Positions 23,641-32,155 are shown, counted from the stretch's first letter. The stretch: DNA of 64,000 nt from Actinomadura livida (GCF_014648675.1 NZ_BMRO01000006.1:90556-154555), one strand, 5' to 3'. The notes: generated by a model from the letters alone, not told the origin. Numbers and translations: made by a program.

Positions 23641-24993
23641 TCAGTGGCCGACATCGAAGTCGGCGTAGGAATCGTCCGGCGCGGGCGATTGCGGACCGGA
23701 CCTCTCCGGTACGGACGGCTCAGGGGACTCTTCACGCACTTGGAAGGCGTCCTGGCCGATGGGGTCGGATACCTCGCGGACGGCCTCGGCCCATCCCCCG
23801 TCCGGCCATCTCGTGGAGGCGTCCCAGGTACTGCGGGCGAAGAGGGTCAGCACGTGGTCCGGGGAAGGCCGTCCGGACATGTGGGCGAAGCGGGCGTGGG
23901 TGAAATCCGCGCCGGTGAGATCGGCACCGGTGAAAACGGCGCCGAGCAGGTCGGCGCCGATGAGCCTGGTCCGCACGAGCTTGGCGCCGTCGAAGTTCGA
24001 GGCGCCGACCTCGGGCGCGCCGCCGAGGGCGGCACCGCTCAGGTCCGCGTCGGTCAGGTCGGCGCCGGTGAATCCGCCGATGATGCCGAAGTCGGCGCCG
24101 CGCAGATCGGCGCCGACGAGTCTGGCGCCCGCGAACTCGACTCCCACGCACAGGGCCGACGGGCCCGGGCAGGCCCAGGACAGGTCGGCGCGGCGCAGGT
24201 CGGCTCCGCTGAGGTCGGCGTCGATGAGGTCGGCACCCTGCGGGAACCGGACGCCCCGCAGGTCGGCCCCGCGAAAGTCCTTGCCGGCGAGGCGGGCCAG
24301 GTCCCCGGCGCTCTTGTCCTCGGTCAGTTCCGCCAGGTTCTCCGGTAAGCCGGCCGGCCGGCCGGTCCCGGTCCGCTCGCCGGCGACGGCGTCCGCGGGC
24401 ACGACCCTTCCGTGCAGCGCGTACAGGCGGAAGCCGTCGCGGTAGCGGATCGCCGGACCTGTCCGGCAGTGCAGCCGCAAGGGCTCTTCCCCTGCCCTCG
24501 GCTCGGGGGCGAGACGGATTTGCGCGGGACGCTCGCACACCAGGCAGACGTCCTCGAAGGGCCACCAGCCGCCGCAGGATCCGACGAGGTCCTGCCACAG
24601 CGCCAGCCTGCGCTCCCAGACCTTCCGGCGCCGGCCGCGGGAGAACCAGCCGCCCTTCTCGCCTTCCACACCGTTGAGCCGCAGCAGGAGGAACTCCCCC
24701 GGCTCCGGCACACCGTGGGCCGCCGCGATCTCCTCGGGATCCGGCGCACCGAACTCGCTCCAGTCCCAGTCCGGATCCCCGCGGGGAGAGTCGATCCACA
24801 CCAGCCGCGGCTGCGGCGCGCCGACCAGCTCGTACAACCCGCGGACCGCAGCCTCGGCGACGGGCCGATCGGCCGGCGCGGCGGCCGGTTGCGCCTCCCC
24901 CTCACGAAAGTCGACCACCAGCCGCACGACCTCCGGACCGACCACGTCCGGTCGGACGGAGATCCACGTATTGAACGGGCGAGGGGGCTCCAT
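23641..24993 (-). CDS. Pentapeptide-repeat protein with N-terminal DUF6745-like part
   Basis: A 450-residue protein. The central part (about residues 240-375) is a run of pentapeptide repeats of the A(D/N)LxG type: GKDFRGADLRGVRF, ADLSGADLRRADLS, ADLTDADLSGAALGG, ADLLGAVFTGADLTGADFTH. These fold into a right-handed quadrilateral beta-helix. Before it, CLVCERPAQIRL and GPAIRYRDGFRLYALHGRVV resemble DUF6745-type proteins found in actinomycetes. The tail is acidic and Pro/Ser-rich. ATG at 24993. A 9-bp inverted repeat brackets the start codon. Some such proteins protect gyrase, but nothing here shows that function. Confidence 0.85.
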   Translation of the reverse strand: MEPPRPFNTWISVRPDVVGPEVVRLVVDFREGEAQPAAAPADRPVAEAAVRGLYELVGAPQPRLVWIDSPRGDPDWDWSEFGAPDPEEIAAAHGVPEPGEFLLLRLNGVEGEKGGWFSRGRRRKVWERRLALWQDLVGSCGGWWPFEDVCLVCERPAQIRLAPEPRAGEEPLRLHCRTGPAIRYRDGFRLYALHGRVVPADAVAGERTGTGRPAGLPENLAELTEDKSAGDLARLAGKDFRGADLRGVRFPQGADLIDADLSGADLRRADLSWACPGPSALCVGVEFAGARLVGADLRGADFGIIGGFTGADLTDADLSGAALGGAPEVGASNFDGAKLVRTRLIGADLLGAVFTGADLTGADFTHARFAHMSGRPSPDHVLTLFARSTWDASTRWPDGGWAEAVREVSDPIGQDAFQVREESPEPSVPERSGPQSPAPDDSYADFDVGH

Positions 24994-25005
24994 ACTCGTT
25001 CAATA
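24969..25005 (-). repeat. Inverted repeat spanning the start codon
   Basis: TATTGAACG (24969-24977) and CGTTCAATA (24997-25005) are perfect 9-bp arms flanking the start codon (24991-24993) of the pentapeptide-repeat gene. In RNA this could fold over the initiation site. Right beside it a 12-base direct repeat ATATCACGGGCC occurs twice in tandem (25003-25014 and 25015-25026). Confidence 0.45.
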
Positions 25006-25070
25006 TCACGGGCCATATCACGGGCCAAGCCGCCCATCCATGCCCGAACAGGCGCCGCACACGTGGCCGA

Positions 25071-25098
25071 TGTCGGATCGGGGCCCGTCCCATTCGTC
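25071..25098 (+). promoter_or_regulatory. Candidate ECF-sigma promoter of the VOC-DGPF-sigma operon
   Basis: TGTCGG (25071-25076) is followed 18 bases later by CGTC (25095-25098), about 45 bases before the VOC start. ECF sigma factors typically use a conserved -35 element and a CGTC-like -10. As I recall, the published ECF42 motif begins TGTCGA, so this is a near match. Autoregulation by the sigma factor encoded in the same operon would fit. Confidence 0.4.
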
Positions 25099-25141
25099 TA
25101 GGGGTGAAGACACGATTCCCGACAGCGCAAGGAGCGGACCC

Positions 25142-25555
25142 GTGAACCCGACCCTGAACACCATCGACATCGTCGTCGCCGACATGGAGGCCGCCATCGG
25201 CTTCTACGCCCGGCTCGGCCTGGCCTTCACCGTCGATCCCGCCTACCCGGACCACGCGAGCTGCGACCTGCCCGGCGGACTGCACCTGATGCTGGACACC
25301 GAGAAGTTCCGCGCCTCCAGCCAGACCAGGGGCTGGAGCAGCCCGTCCGGCGACCCGCGCAACTTCCTGGCGTTCCAGTTCGCCGCCCCGGCCGACGTCG
25401 ACGCCAAGTACGCCGAGCTCACCGCCGCCGGGTACCCCGGCGTGCAGGAGCCCTGGGACGCTTTCTGGGGGATGCGGTACGCCACCGTGACCGACCCAGA
25501 CGGGAACGGCATCGACCTGTACTGCCCCTTGGCCGAACCGTCCGACGCTCAGTGA
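25142..25555 (+). CDS. VOC-family (glyoxalase/bleomycin resistance fold) protein
   Basis: A 137-residue two-repeat VOC protein: LNTIDIVVADMEAAIGFYAR at the start and YATVTDPDGNGIDLYCPL at the end, with AYPDHASCDLPGGLHLMLDT between. GTG at 25142 is preceded by AAGGAG. It leads a three-gene set with a DGPF/YCII protein (46-base gap) and an ECF42-type sigma factor. Proteins encoded with ECF42 sigma factors are often such small enzymes of unknown substrate. Confidence 0.87.
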   Translation: MNPTLNTIDIVVADMEAAIGFYARLGLAFTVDPAYPDHASCDLPGGLHLMLDTEKFRASSQTRGWSSPSGDPRNFLAFQFAAPADVDAKYAELTAAGYPGVQEPWDAFWGMRYATVTDPDGNGIDLYCPLAEPSDAQ

Positions 25556-25601
25556 CCGCCCGCGGGGCGCAGCCAACACCGATCCGGGAGGGGAAGACAG
25601 C

Positions 25602-25940
25602 GTGAAGTACGTGCTGATGTTCGTGGAGACCGAGGAGTTCGTCCGCGAGCTGGAGGCGATGACCGAGACCGAGCGCCAGGAGGCGTTCGAGGCCGCCGGC
25701 CGCTGGTTCACCGAGCACGCCGCCCAGATCACGCACCACGCGCACCTGCACGGCCCGGAGACGGCCACGACGATGCGGCTGGCCGGCGGCGACGCCATCG
25801 TCACCGACGGCCCCTTCGTGGAGGGCAAGGAGGTCGTCTCGGGTTACGCAGAGATCGAGGTCGCCGACCTGGACGAGGCGATGGCGCTCGCGCGCACGTG
25901 GCCGGGCTGCCCGGTCGTCGAGATCCGCCCGATCACCTGA
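25602..25940 (+). CDS. DGPF (YCII-related) domain protein
   Basis: A 112-residue YCII-like protein with the ferredoxin-like fold. It begins MKYVLMFVETEEF and contains the name-giving DGPFVEGKEVVSGYAEIEVA and the C-terminal RTWPGCPVVEIRPI. GTG at 25602 follows GGGAGGGGAAG. In many actinobacteria DGPF genes stand directly beside ECF42 sigma factor genes and are their known targets; here the sigma gene starts six bases after the stop. The biochemical function is not established. Confidence 0.93.
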   Translation: MKYVLMFVETEEFVRELEAMTETERQEAFEAAGRWFTEHAAQITHHAHLHGPETATTMRLAGGDAIVTDGPFVEGKEVVSGYAEIEVADLDEAMALARTWPGCPVVEIRPIT

Positions 25941-25945
25941 CCCGG

Positions 25946-27211
25946 ATGCCACCGCCGCACGACCCCGCGCACCCGCACGACCCGGCACACCCGCAGGACG
26001 AGGTGCGCGCCGAGCTGGCCCGCGTGGTCCGAGAGCACGCGGGCCGGCTGACGGCGAGCCTGGTGCGGGTGCTGGGCGACTTCGCCGCCGCCGAGGACCT
26101 CGTCCAGGACGCCATCGAGACCGCCCTGCGCCGCTGGCCCGCCGACGGCGTCCCCGAGCACCCGGACGCCTGGCTGCTGACCACGGCCCGCCGCCGCGGC
26201 ATCGACCTCCTGCGCCGCCAGGCCACCTACCGCGACAAGCTGGCCCGGCTCGCCTGGCCGGCGCCGGCCGAGCCCGACGACCGGCTGAAGCTCATCTTCA
26301 CCTGCTGCCACCCCGCGCTGCCCCGCACCGCGCAGATCGCACTGACCCTCCGCACCGTGTGCGGGCTGACCACCGCGCAGATCGCCGCCGCGTTCCTCGT
26401 CCCCGAGGCCACCGTCGGGCAGCGCATCACCCGCGCCAAACGCAAGATCACCCAGGCGGGCATCCCGTACCGCATCCCCGCCGGCACCGAGCTGCCGGAG
26501 CGCCTCGGCCAGGTCCTCGCGGTCATCTACCTGCTGTTCAACGAGGGCTACCTGACCAGCACCGGCGAGCGCCCCCACGCGGCCGACCTTGCCGGCGACG
26601 CCGAATGGCTGGCCGCCCAGCTGGCCTGGCTGCTGCCCCGGGAGCCCGAGGTCCTCGGCCTGCTCGCCCTCGTCCGCCTGCACCAGGCCCGTACCGGCGC
26701 CCGCTTCGACGCCGCAGGCGGCCTCATCCTCCTGCCCGACCAGGACCGAGCCCTGTGGGACCACGAGGCGATCGCCGACGCCACCCGCCTGATCGAACGC
26801 GCCGCGAAACTGCGCCGTCCCGGCCCCTACCAGCTCCAGGCCGCCATCCTCGCCTGCCATGCCGAAGCCCCGACCTGGGCCGACACCGACTGGCCGCAGA
26901 TCGTGGTGCTCTACGACATGCTCCTGGCCCTGGCGCCCTCACCCGTCCACCGGCTCCAGCGCGCCATCGCCCTGCACCACCACCCCGGCCCCCGCGGCGG
27001 CCCCCGCAACGCCCTGGCCGACCTGGACGCCCTCCCGCCGGCCGACCGCAAGGCCCTGGAGCACTACCCGCCGTTCCACGCCACCCGCGCCGAACTCCTG
27101 CGCGCCACCGGCCACCACGAGGCCGCCCGCACCGCCGACCAGCACGCCCTGGCCCACACCACCAACCCGGCCCAGCACGCCCTCCTCCAACAACGCCTCC
27201 GCTGGGACTGA
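25946..27211 (+). CDS. ECF42-type sigma factor with long C-terminal extension
   Basis: A 421-residue RNA polymerase sigma factor. Region 2 is in LVRVLGDFAAAEDLVQDAIE and DAWLLTTARRRGIDLLRR; region 4 is TLRTVCGLTTAQIAAAFLVP with TVGQRITRAKRKI. After about residue 185 comes a roughly 230-residue helical extension (LAVIYLLFNEGYLTSTGERP, LLPREPEVLGLLALVRLHQA, AILACHAEAPTW) typical of ECF42 and needed for activity in studied members. No anti-sigma gene is adjacent, as is usual for this group. The N-terminus carries a short HDPAHP duplication. ATG at 25946. Confidence 0.92.
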   Translation: MPPPHDPAHPHDPAHPQDEVRAELARVVREHAGRLTASLVRVLGDFAAAEDLVQDAIETALRRWPADGVPEHPDAWLLTTARRRGIDLLRRQATYRDKLARLAWPAPAEPDDRLKLIFTCCHPALPRTAQIALTLRTVCGLTTAQIAAAFLVPEATVGQRITRAKRKITQAGIPYRIPAGTELPERLGQVLAVIYLLFNEGYLTSTGERPHAADLAGDAEWLAAQLAWLLPREPEVLGLLALVRLHQARTGARFDAAGGLILLPDQDRALWDHEAIADATRLIERAAKLRRPGPYQLQAAILACHAEAPTWADTDWPQIVVLYDMLLALAPSPVHRLQRAIALHHHPGPRGGPRNALADLDALPPADRKALEHYPPFHATRAELLRATGHHEAARTADQHALAHTTNPAQHALLQQRLRWD

Positions 27212-27243
27212 CCCCAGGCCGCCGGCCCGGCGGACGGGGCGGG

Positions 27244-28137
27244 TCAGTTTTCGGTGGGGCGGTAGCGCTCCTTGCGGGTCTTGGCGCCGATGATGCGCAG
27301 CTGGGTCAGCAGCATCCACTGGTCGAGGCGCCGCGGGACGAGGCGCGCCGAGGTGCGGATCAGCGCGGCCATGCGGTCGAAGCGGCGCTGGTCGCGCGGG
27401 GTCCACTCGATGTCGAAGCGGGTCCGGACGGGCTCGGGCAGGCAGCCGATCGCCACCAGCGTGCCCAGCGGCCGCAGCACCGGCCGGGCCGCCCGGATCG
27501 CCATGGACGGCACGAACGGGACCGCGCCGATGCCGTCCGTGCGGGCGATCTCGATGGACCGCGCGGCCGGGGCGGTCATCTCCAGGCGTTCGGCGCAGAA
27601 CGCGTCGAACGTCTCCCGGAAGGCGGCGTAGTCGGACGGCACCGGGCGCATGCTCACGCCGTACCGGGCGTACCAGGCGACCGTCCCGGCGTAGAGGCGG
27701 TCGTGGTCGGCGGCGGTCAGGGCGCCGGCCGGGAAGAACAGCTCGGCCGTCCGGAACATGTGCCAGGTGAACGTGGCGTGCGCCCACCAGAACGTCTCGG
27801 GGTCCAGGGCGTGGAACCGGCGGCCCGAGGAGTCCACGCCCTTGATGTCCAGGTGCAGGTCGCGGATCCTGCGGGCGCGCTCGGGGCCGTCCGGCTCGAA
27901 GATCGTCGCCCAGATCTGCGGGACCGACCGCCAGATCCGGCCGAACGGGTCGTCGAAGAAGCCGGACTGCTCGGCGACGGCCGTGCCCAGCGGCGGGTAC
28001 ATGAGCTGCAGCAGTCCGGTGGCGCCGCCCGCGAGCGCCGCCCGCGAGTCACCGGCGATCCGCCACAGCAGCGACTGCGGGCCGATGGGCTCGGCGGCCT
28101 GGACGGCCGGGTCGTCGAGGTGCTCAGCTGCCGCCAT
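27244..28137 (-). CDS. MpaB/Lcp-like oxygenase family protein (DUF2236)
   Basis: A 297-residue helical protein of the DUF2236 family, which includes rubber oxygenase Lcp and fungal MpaB, haem enzymes that cleave alkenes. Family features are LMYPPLGTAVAEQSGFFDDP, WATIFEPDGPERARRIRDLH, FWWAHATFTWHMFRTAELFF with candidate haem-ligand His residues, and YGVSMRPVPSDYAAFRETFD. ATG at 28137 has GAAGGAGG upstream. No signal peptide is visible, so it is cytosolic. It is divergent from a TetR gene, the probable regulator. Confidence 0.87.
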   Translation of the reverse strand: MAAAEHLDDPAVQAAEPIGPQSLLWRIAGDSRAALAGGATGLLQLMYPPLGTAVAEQSGFFDDPFGRIWRSVPQIWATIFEPDGPERARRIRDLHLDIKGVDSSGRRFHALDPETFWWAHATFTWHMFRTAELFFPAGALTAADHDRLYAGTVAWYARYGVSMRPVPSDYAAFRETFDAFCAERLEMTAPAARSIEIARTDGIGAVPFVPSMAIRAARPVLRPLGTLVAIGCLPEPVRTRFDIEWTPRDQRRFDRMAALIRTSARLVPRRLDQWMLLTQLRIIGAKTRKERYRPTEN

Positions 28138-28200
28138 TCCGGCCTCCTTCACTTGTTGCTGAGACGATGACACGAGAATGTTGCATGTGTCCAGAGGGGG

Positions 28201-28206
28201 CATAAT
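28201..28206 (+). promoter_or_regulatory. -10 box of a probably leaderless tetR transcript
   Basis: CATAAT lies only seven bases before the GTG start of the TetR gene at 28213, so transcription would begin at or next to the start codon. TGTTGC at 28179-28184 is a weak -35 candidate at 16 bases. An imperfect palindrome, ACAC...GTGT, spans about 28170-28190 and overlaps the promoter. Confidence 0.4.
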
Positions 28207-28212
28207 GGCCGC

Positions 28213-28809
28213 GTGGACGCCGCGATCGACCTGCCGGACCTCGCCCGGCGCCTGCCGCCCCCGCCCGCCCCGGAACTCGGCCCCTGCCTGGACGCCGCGG
28301 CGCTGTGCCTGGCCCGGCACGGCCTGTCCCGCACCTCGATGGCGGACATCGCCCGGGAGATGGGCGTCTCGCGCAGCACCGTCTACCGGCAGATCGGCTC
28401 GGTGGAGAACGCCGCCTGGCTGCTGCTGTCCCGCGACCTGCACGCCTTCTACGGCACGCTGCCCCGGATGTTCGCCGAGGCCGACGGCCCCGAAGTGATC
28501 ACCCGGCCGCTGGCCGCGCTGCTGCGCCACGCGTGGGCCAACCCGGTGCTGGCCAAGGTGCTGCGCGACGAGCCCGACTTCATCGGACGCGCGCTCGCCG
28601 TGCACGCCGCGCCCATGCTCGACCAGGGCGCCCGGATGCTGGCGCCGCTCTACCAGAGCCTGATGGACGCCGGGCGCATCCGGCCCCAGGACCCGCTCGA
28701 CCTCGCCCACTGGCTCCTGCGGGTCTTCATGATGCTGGTCGTCGCCCCGCCGCCCACCGACGTCGACACCTTCCTGGACGGCATGCTGCTGCCCGCCCTG
28801 AAACCCTGA
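28213..28809 (+). CDS. TetR-family transcriptional regulator
   Basis: A 198-residue TetR regulator. The helix-turn-helix is LDAAALCLARHGLSRTSMAD through AREMGVSRSTVYRQIGSVEN (about residues 25-65). The C-terminal ligand domain is helical (LLRHAWANPVLAKVLRDEPD, LAHWLLRVFMMLVVAPPP). GTG at 28213 probably starts a leaderless message. It is divergent from the MpaB-like oxygenase (75-base gap), which it likely represses; the inducer is unknown. Confidence 0.88.
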   Translation: MDAAIDLPDLARRLPPPPAPELGPCLDAAALCLARHGLSRTSMADIAREMGVSRSTVYRQIGSVENAAWLLLSRDLHAFYGTLPRMFAEADGPEVITRPLAALLRHAWANPVLAKVLRDEPDFIGRALAVHAAPMLDQGARMLAPLYQSLMDAGRIRPQDPLDLAHWLLRVFMMLVVAPPPTDVDTFLDGMLLPALKP

Positions 28810-28860
28810 CGAGCACCGGGCGAATCACGGCGGAGCCGATCCGAATGGTCGCTCTGGCGT

Positions 28861-30048
28861 TCAGACCCGGACGGGAAGGGACACCAGGCCGCGGACGATC
28901 GAACCGGTGCGGTGGTGGCGCAGCTCGGCGGGCGGTACGGCCAGGGCCAGGCGGGGGAAGCGCTCCAGCAGCGAGCCGATGGCGATCTCGCCTTCCAGCC
29001 GGGCCAGCGGGGCGCCGAGGCAGAAGTGGATGCCGTGCCCGAAGGCGACGTGGCGTCTGGGGGCGCGGGTCACGTCCAGCCGGCCGGGAGCCTCGAACAC
29101 CGCGGGGTCGCGGTCCGCGGCGCCAAGCGAGACGTGCACCCAGGCGCCCTTGGGGATCGGGGTCCCGGCGATCTCCATGTCCGCCAGGGCGATGCGCTGG
29201 CTCGCGCGTTCCACCGGCCCGTCGAAGCGCAGCAGCTCCTCGATCGCGGACGGCAGCAGCTCGGGCCGCGCGCGGAGCAGTTCGAGCTGGTCAGGTGCCT
29301 GGAGAAGGGCGAGGACGCCGTTGCCGACGAGGTTCACCGTGGTCTCGTGCCCGGCGATGAGCAGCAGCGCGATGCCGCCCAGCAGTTCGGCCTCGGTGAG
29401 GGCGGCGTCCCCGTCGCGGGCGGTGACCAGGCCGCTGATCAGGTCGTCCTCGGGGTGTGCCCGGCGTTCGGCGATGACGTCGACCAGGTAGCCGTTGAAC
29501 GCGCGGGCGGCCTCCCGGCGGCGCTCCCGGGCCTCCGCGGTCAGCGCGGGGACGGTCAGCACGGCCGTCCACTCGCGGAACCGGGGCCGGTCGGACGCCG
29601 GGACGCCGAGCAGCTCGCAGATGACCTGGACCGGCAGCGGGACGGCGAGCTCCTCGATGAGGTCGGCCTCGCCGCGGGCCGCGACGCCGTCCAGCAGCGC
29701 GCCGGTGATCTCCTGGACGCGGGGGCGCAGCTTCTCGACCCGCCGTGCGGTGAACGCCTTCGCGACCAGCGCGCGCAGCCGGGTGTGGTCGGGCGGGTCC
29801 ATGGCGAGCATCGTCCCGCCGAAGAACAGCTCGCCGTCGACGGGCACGGAGCTGTGCGCGCTGTCCTTGGAGAGGCGGGGGTCGCTCAGCGCCGCGCGGC
29901 CGTGCTCGTGGTCCACCACCAGGAAGGCGGTGGCGCCGCGGGGGAAGTCGATCGGATGCACCGGCCCGGACGCCCGCAGCTCGTCGTACGCGGCATACGG
30001 GTCCTCGGTGAACGCCCGGCCGAACAGGAACTCCAGCGGCAGCATCAC
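28861..30048 (-). CDS. Cytochrome P450 (bacterial class I type)
   Basis: A 395-residue soluble P450 monooxygenase similar to CYP105/CYP107-type actinobacterial enzymes. The I-helix oxygen-binding motif AGHETTVNL, the K-helix ExxR in AIEELLRFDG, the SXXR-like block and the haem-binding FGHGIHFCLGAPLAR with Cys343 are intact. No fused redox partner is present and no ferredoxin gene is adjacent. Its GTG (30048) or ATG (30045) overlaps the stop of the methyltransferase by GTGA, so both are translated as a unit, suggesting oxidation and methylation of one metabolite. Substrate unknown. Confidence 0.93.
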   Translation of the reverse strand: MMLPLEFLFGRAFTEDPYAAYDELRASGPVHPIDFPRGATAFLVVDHEHGRAALSDPRLSKDSAHSSVPVDGELFFGGTMLAMDPPDHTRLRALVAKAFTARRVEKLRPRVQEITGALLDGVAARGEADLIEELAVPLPVQVICELLGVPASDRPRFREWTAVLTVPALTAEARERRREAARAFNGYLVDVIAERRAHPEDDLISGLVTARDGDAALTEAELLGGIALLLIAGHETTVNLVGNGVLALLQAPDQLELLRARPELLPSAIEELLRFDGPVERASQRIALADMEIAGTPIPKGAWVHVSLGAADRDPAVFEAPGRLDVTRAPRRHVAFGHGIHFCLGAPLARLEGEIAIGSLLERFPRLALAVPPAELRHHRTGSIVRGLVSLPVRV

Positions 30049-30854
30049 ACCACTTCCCCCACCCCGGCGAGGAAGCCGGGCCGGGACATGTCGGGCTCGA
30101 ACGGCTCGGCGTCCGGCCGCCAGTCGGCCACCTGGACCAGGCCGGGCCCGATCAGCTCGGTGCCCTCGAAGAACCTCATGACCTCGTCGATCCCGCGCGG
30201 GATGATGTCGCCCGCCCCGGTCCTGCCGTAGGCGGACCGCACCTGGTCCTCGACGGCCTGGCCGACCTCGCCCCGGTGCCCGTGGGAAATGGCCAGGAAG
30301 CTGCCGGGGGCCAGCGGCTTGCGCAGCTTCGCCACGATCTCGGCGGGACGGTCCTCGTCCGGGACGAAGTGCAGGATGGCCAGGAGCAGCAGGCCGACCG
30401 GCCGGTCGAAGTCGATCCGCGACCTGACCTCGGGATCGTCCATGATGCGCTCCGGTTCGCGCAGGTCGCCCTGCACGACCGCGGTCAGCGGGTTGTCGGC
30501 CAGCAGCGCACGCGCGTGCACGAGCACGATCGGGTCGTTGTCGACATAGACGACGCGGGCGTCGGGCGCGGCCCGCTGCGCCACCTCGTGCACGTTCTCC
30601 CGCGTCGGCAGCCCGGACCCGATGTCGATGAACTGCCGCACGCCGCGCCGGGCCATCATCGTCACGGCCCGGGACAGCAGCCCGCGGTTCGCGCGGGTGA
30701 ACTCAAGCACGTTCGGCATCGCCGCCACCACCTGGTCGGCGGCCCTCCGGTCCGCGGCGAAGTTGTCCTTGCCGCCGAGGTAGTAGTCGTACATCCGGGC
30801 CACACTGGGGGTCTCGGGATCGATCACCCACTCGGGATGATGCTCATCAGTCAC
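30045..30854 (-). CDS. SAM-dependent methyltransferase, DUF574 family
   Basis: A 269-residue member of the actinobacterial S-adenosyl methyltransferase family (DUF574). Landmarks: TPSVARMYDYYLGGKDNFAA at the start, SAM-binding QFIDIGSGLPTRENVHEVAQ, ARVVYVDNDPIVLVHARALL, and LLAILHFVPDEDRP. GTG at 30854. It is the first gene of a two-gene operon with the P450. Family members are abundant in Streptosporangiales and Streptomyces but their substrates are mostly unknown. Confidence 0.92.
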   Translation of the reverse strand: MTDEHHPEWVIDPETPSVARMYDYYLGGKDNFAADRRAADQVVAAMPNVLEFTRANRGLLSRAVTMMARRGVRQFIDIGSGLPTRENVHEVAQRAAPDARVVYVDNDPIVLVHARALLADNPLTAVVQGDLREPERIMDDPEVRSRIDFDRPVGLLLLAILHFVPDEDRPAEIVAKLRKPLAPGSFLAISHGHRGEVGQAVEDQVRSAYGRTGAGDIIPRGIDEVMRFFEGTELIGPGLVQVADWRPDAEPFEPDMSRPGFLAGVGEVV

Positions 30855-30977
30855 GGACAGACCTCCCGCCTGGCTACAGATCGCACGATTTTAGGGCCAC
30901 GAGCCAAGATGATCTCCACTTTCCGTCAACTCGCCGGCAGAGCGCGTGTGGAGGAGCGCCATGGGAAGATGACCGGC

Positions 30978-31418
30978 ATGGCACAAGTCGTGGTCACCAC
31001 GGAAAAGACGCTGAACGCGAGCCCGGAGCGGGTGCTGGAGGCACTCGGCGACTACACGGGCGTGCGCCCGCGCATGCTGACCGAGCACTTCAGCGAGTAC
31101 GAAGTCCGTGAAGGCGGACAGGGCGAGGGCACCGTGGTGCATTGGAAACTGGCGGCCACCAGCAAGCGCGTACGCGACTGCCTCATCACCGTGAGCACGC
31201 CCGGCCCGAACCAGCTGGTGGAGAAGGACGCCAACTCCTCGATGGTCACCACTTGGACCGTCTCCCCCGCCGCCGAAGGCGCTCAGGTCGAGATCAAGAC
31301 CACCTGGAACGGCGCGGGCGGCATCGGCGGCTTCTTCGAAAGAACCTTCGCGCCCAAGGGCCTCCAGCGAATCTACGACGCCCAACTGGCGAAACTGGGC
31401 TCCGAACTCGCAGGGTGA
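30978..31418 (+). CDS. SRPBCC-family protein
   Basis: A 146-residue START-like protein: VVVTTEKTLNASPERVLEAL at the N-terminus, VVHWKLAATSKRVRDCLITV in the middle and a long C-terminal helix (GFFERTFAPKGLQRIYDAQL). ATG at 30978 is preferred over 30969 because GGGAAG stands nine bases before it. It is divergent from the methyltransferase-P450 operon and four bases ahead of a small membrane protein gene, probably cotranscribed. The ligand is unknown; polyketide cyclase-like annotation is common for such proteins but unproven. Confidence 0.83.
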   Translation: MAQVVVTTEKTLNASPERVLEALGDYTGVRPRMLTEHFSEYEVREGGQGEGTVVHWKLAATSKRVRDCLITVSTPGPNQLVEKDANSSMVTTWTVSPAAEGAQVEIKTTWNGAGGIGGFFERTFAPKGLQRIYDAQLAKLGSELAG

Positions 31419-31422
31419 CGAA

Positions 31423-32010
31423 ATGGCAGCGCCGGAACCCGGCGAGGCCGGCTCGTCTTTCCGGCCGGCGGCCGGGTACTCGCTCCGCTATCAGGCCGCC
31501 CTGCCCGGCGGGCTCACCATGCTCCTATCGGTCCTGATAACGGGTGCGCTGGCGGCCCTGACCTTGCCGGCCATGTACGCGGGCCTGCCGACTTTCGTGG
31601 TGATTCTCGTCGTGCCCTTGATCAGCGGGTGCCTCTCCAATGCCTTCGCGCGCAGTGTCACCCTGACACCGGACGGCCACCTGCTCGTCTCCGGATTCGG
31701 GCAGCGTCTCGACATTGAGGCGCACCGCATCAACGCAATCACCGTTTCGCGAAGAGGGCGTCTCGGGTTCGGCACCGCAATGGTCCACCACGACGGCGGC
31801 AAGTTCCGGATCTGGCAGGCCATGAGACACACACCCGTACCGCGCTCCAAATGGTCCCTGAGGTACGTCTCCGGGCACGGCGGCAAGGACTTCGGCGACC
31901 TCGTGTACCGCCTCCACACCCACAACCCGGCAATGGTCATCAAGGGCGTGACCCCACCGCCCTGGGCCCACCCCCACACCACGCCCCAGCCAACACAGCA
32001 CTGGTACTGA
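31423..32010 (+). CDS. Small membrane protein with PH-like soluble part
   Basis: A 195-residue protein with two transmembrane helices at about residues 30-50 and 55-72 (LTMLLSVLITGALAALTLPA; TFVVILVVPLISGCLSN), followed by a beta-rich cytosolic domain (SVTLTPDGHLLVSGFGQRLD; HRINAITVSRRGRLGFGTAM) like bacterial PH-type domains. The tail is Pro/His-rich. ATG at 31423 lies just four bases after the SRPBCC stop. Codon use has somewhat more A/T than its neighbours. No function is assigned. Confidence 0.7.
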   Translation: MAAPEPGEAGSSFRPAAGYSLRYQAALPGGLTMLLSVLITGALAALTLPAMYAGLPTFVVILVVPLISGCLSNAFARSVTLTPDGHLLVSGFGQRLDIEAHRINAITVSRRGRLGFGTAMVHHDGGKFRIWQAMRHTPVPRSKWSLRYVSGHGGKDFGDLVYRLHTHNPAMVIKGVTPPPWAHPHTTPQPTQHWY

Positions 32011-32124
32011 GGCGACGTCGGGCCCTCGCCAAAGCCCAGCCCGATGGACGCCCCTCCCTAGGGTTCGTCCCAGCTTCCCTTCGAGTGCCGCTAGCGCCCT
32101 GTTTTGTGGCATCGGGCGCGCGAG

Positions 32125-32155
32125 CCCCGGCCGGCCGTTGCGGGGCCGGCCGGGG
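32125..32155. terminator. GC-rich bidirectional hairpin
   Basis: A 12-bp perfect stem, CCCCGGCCGGCC (32125-32136) pairing with 32144-32155, has a seven-base loop. It lies between the stops of two convergent genes (32010 and 32173) and no T-run is visible. Confidence 0.65.

Noticed and set aside
25946..26000. Repeat HDPAHP-HDPAHP at the sigma factor N-terminus
   Set aside because: A short coding duplication within a normal gene; not a separate repeat element.
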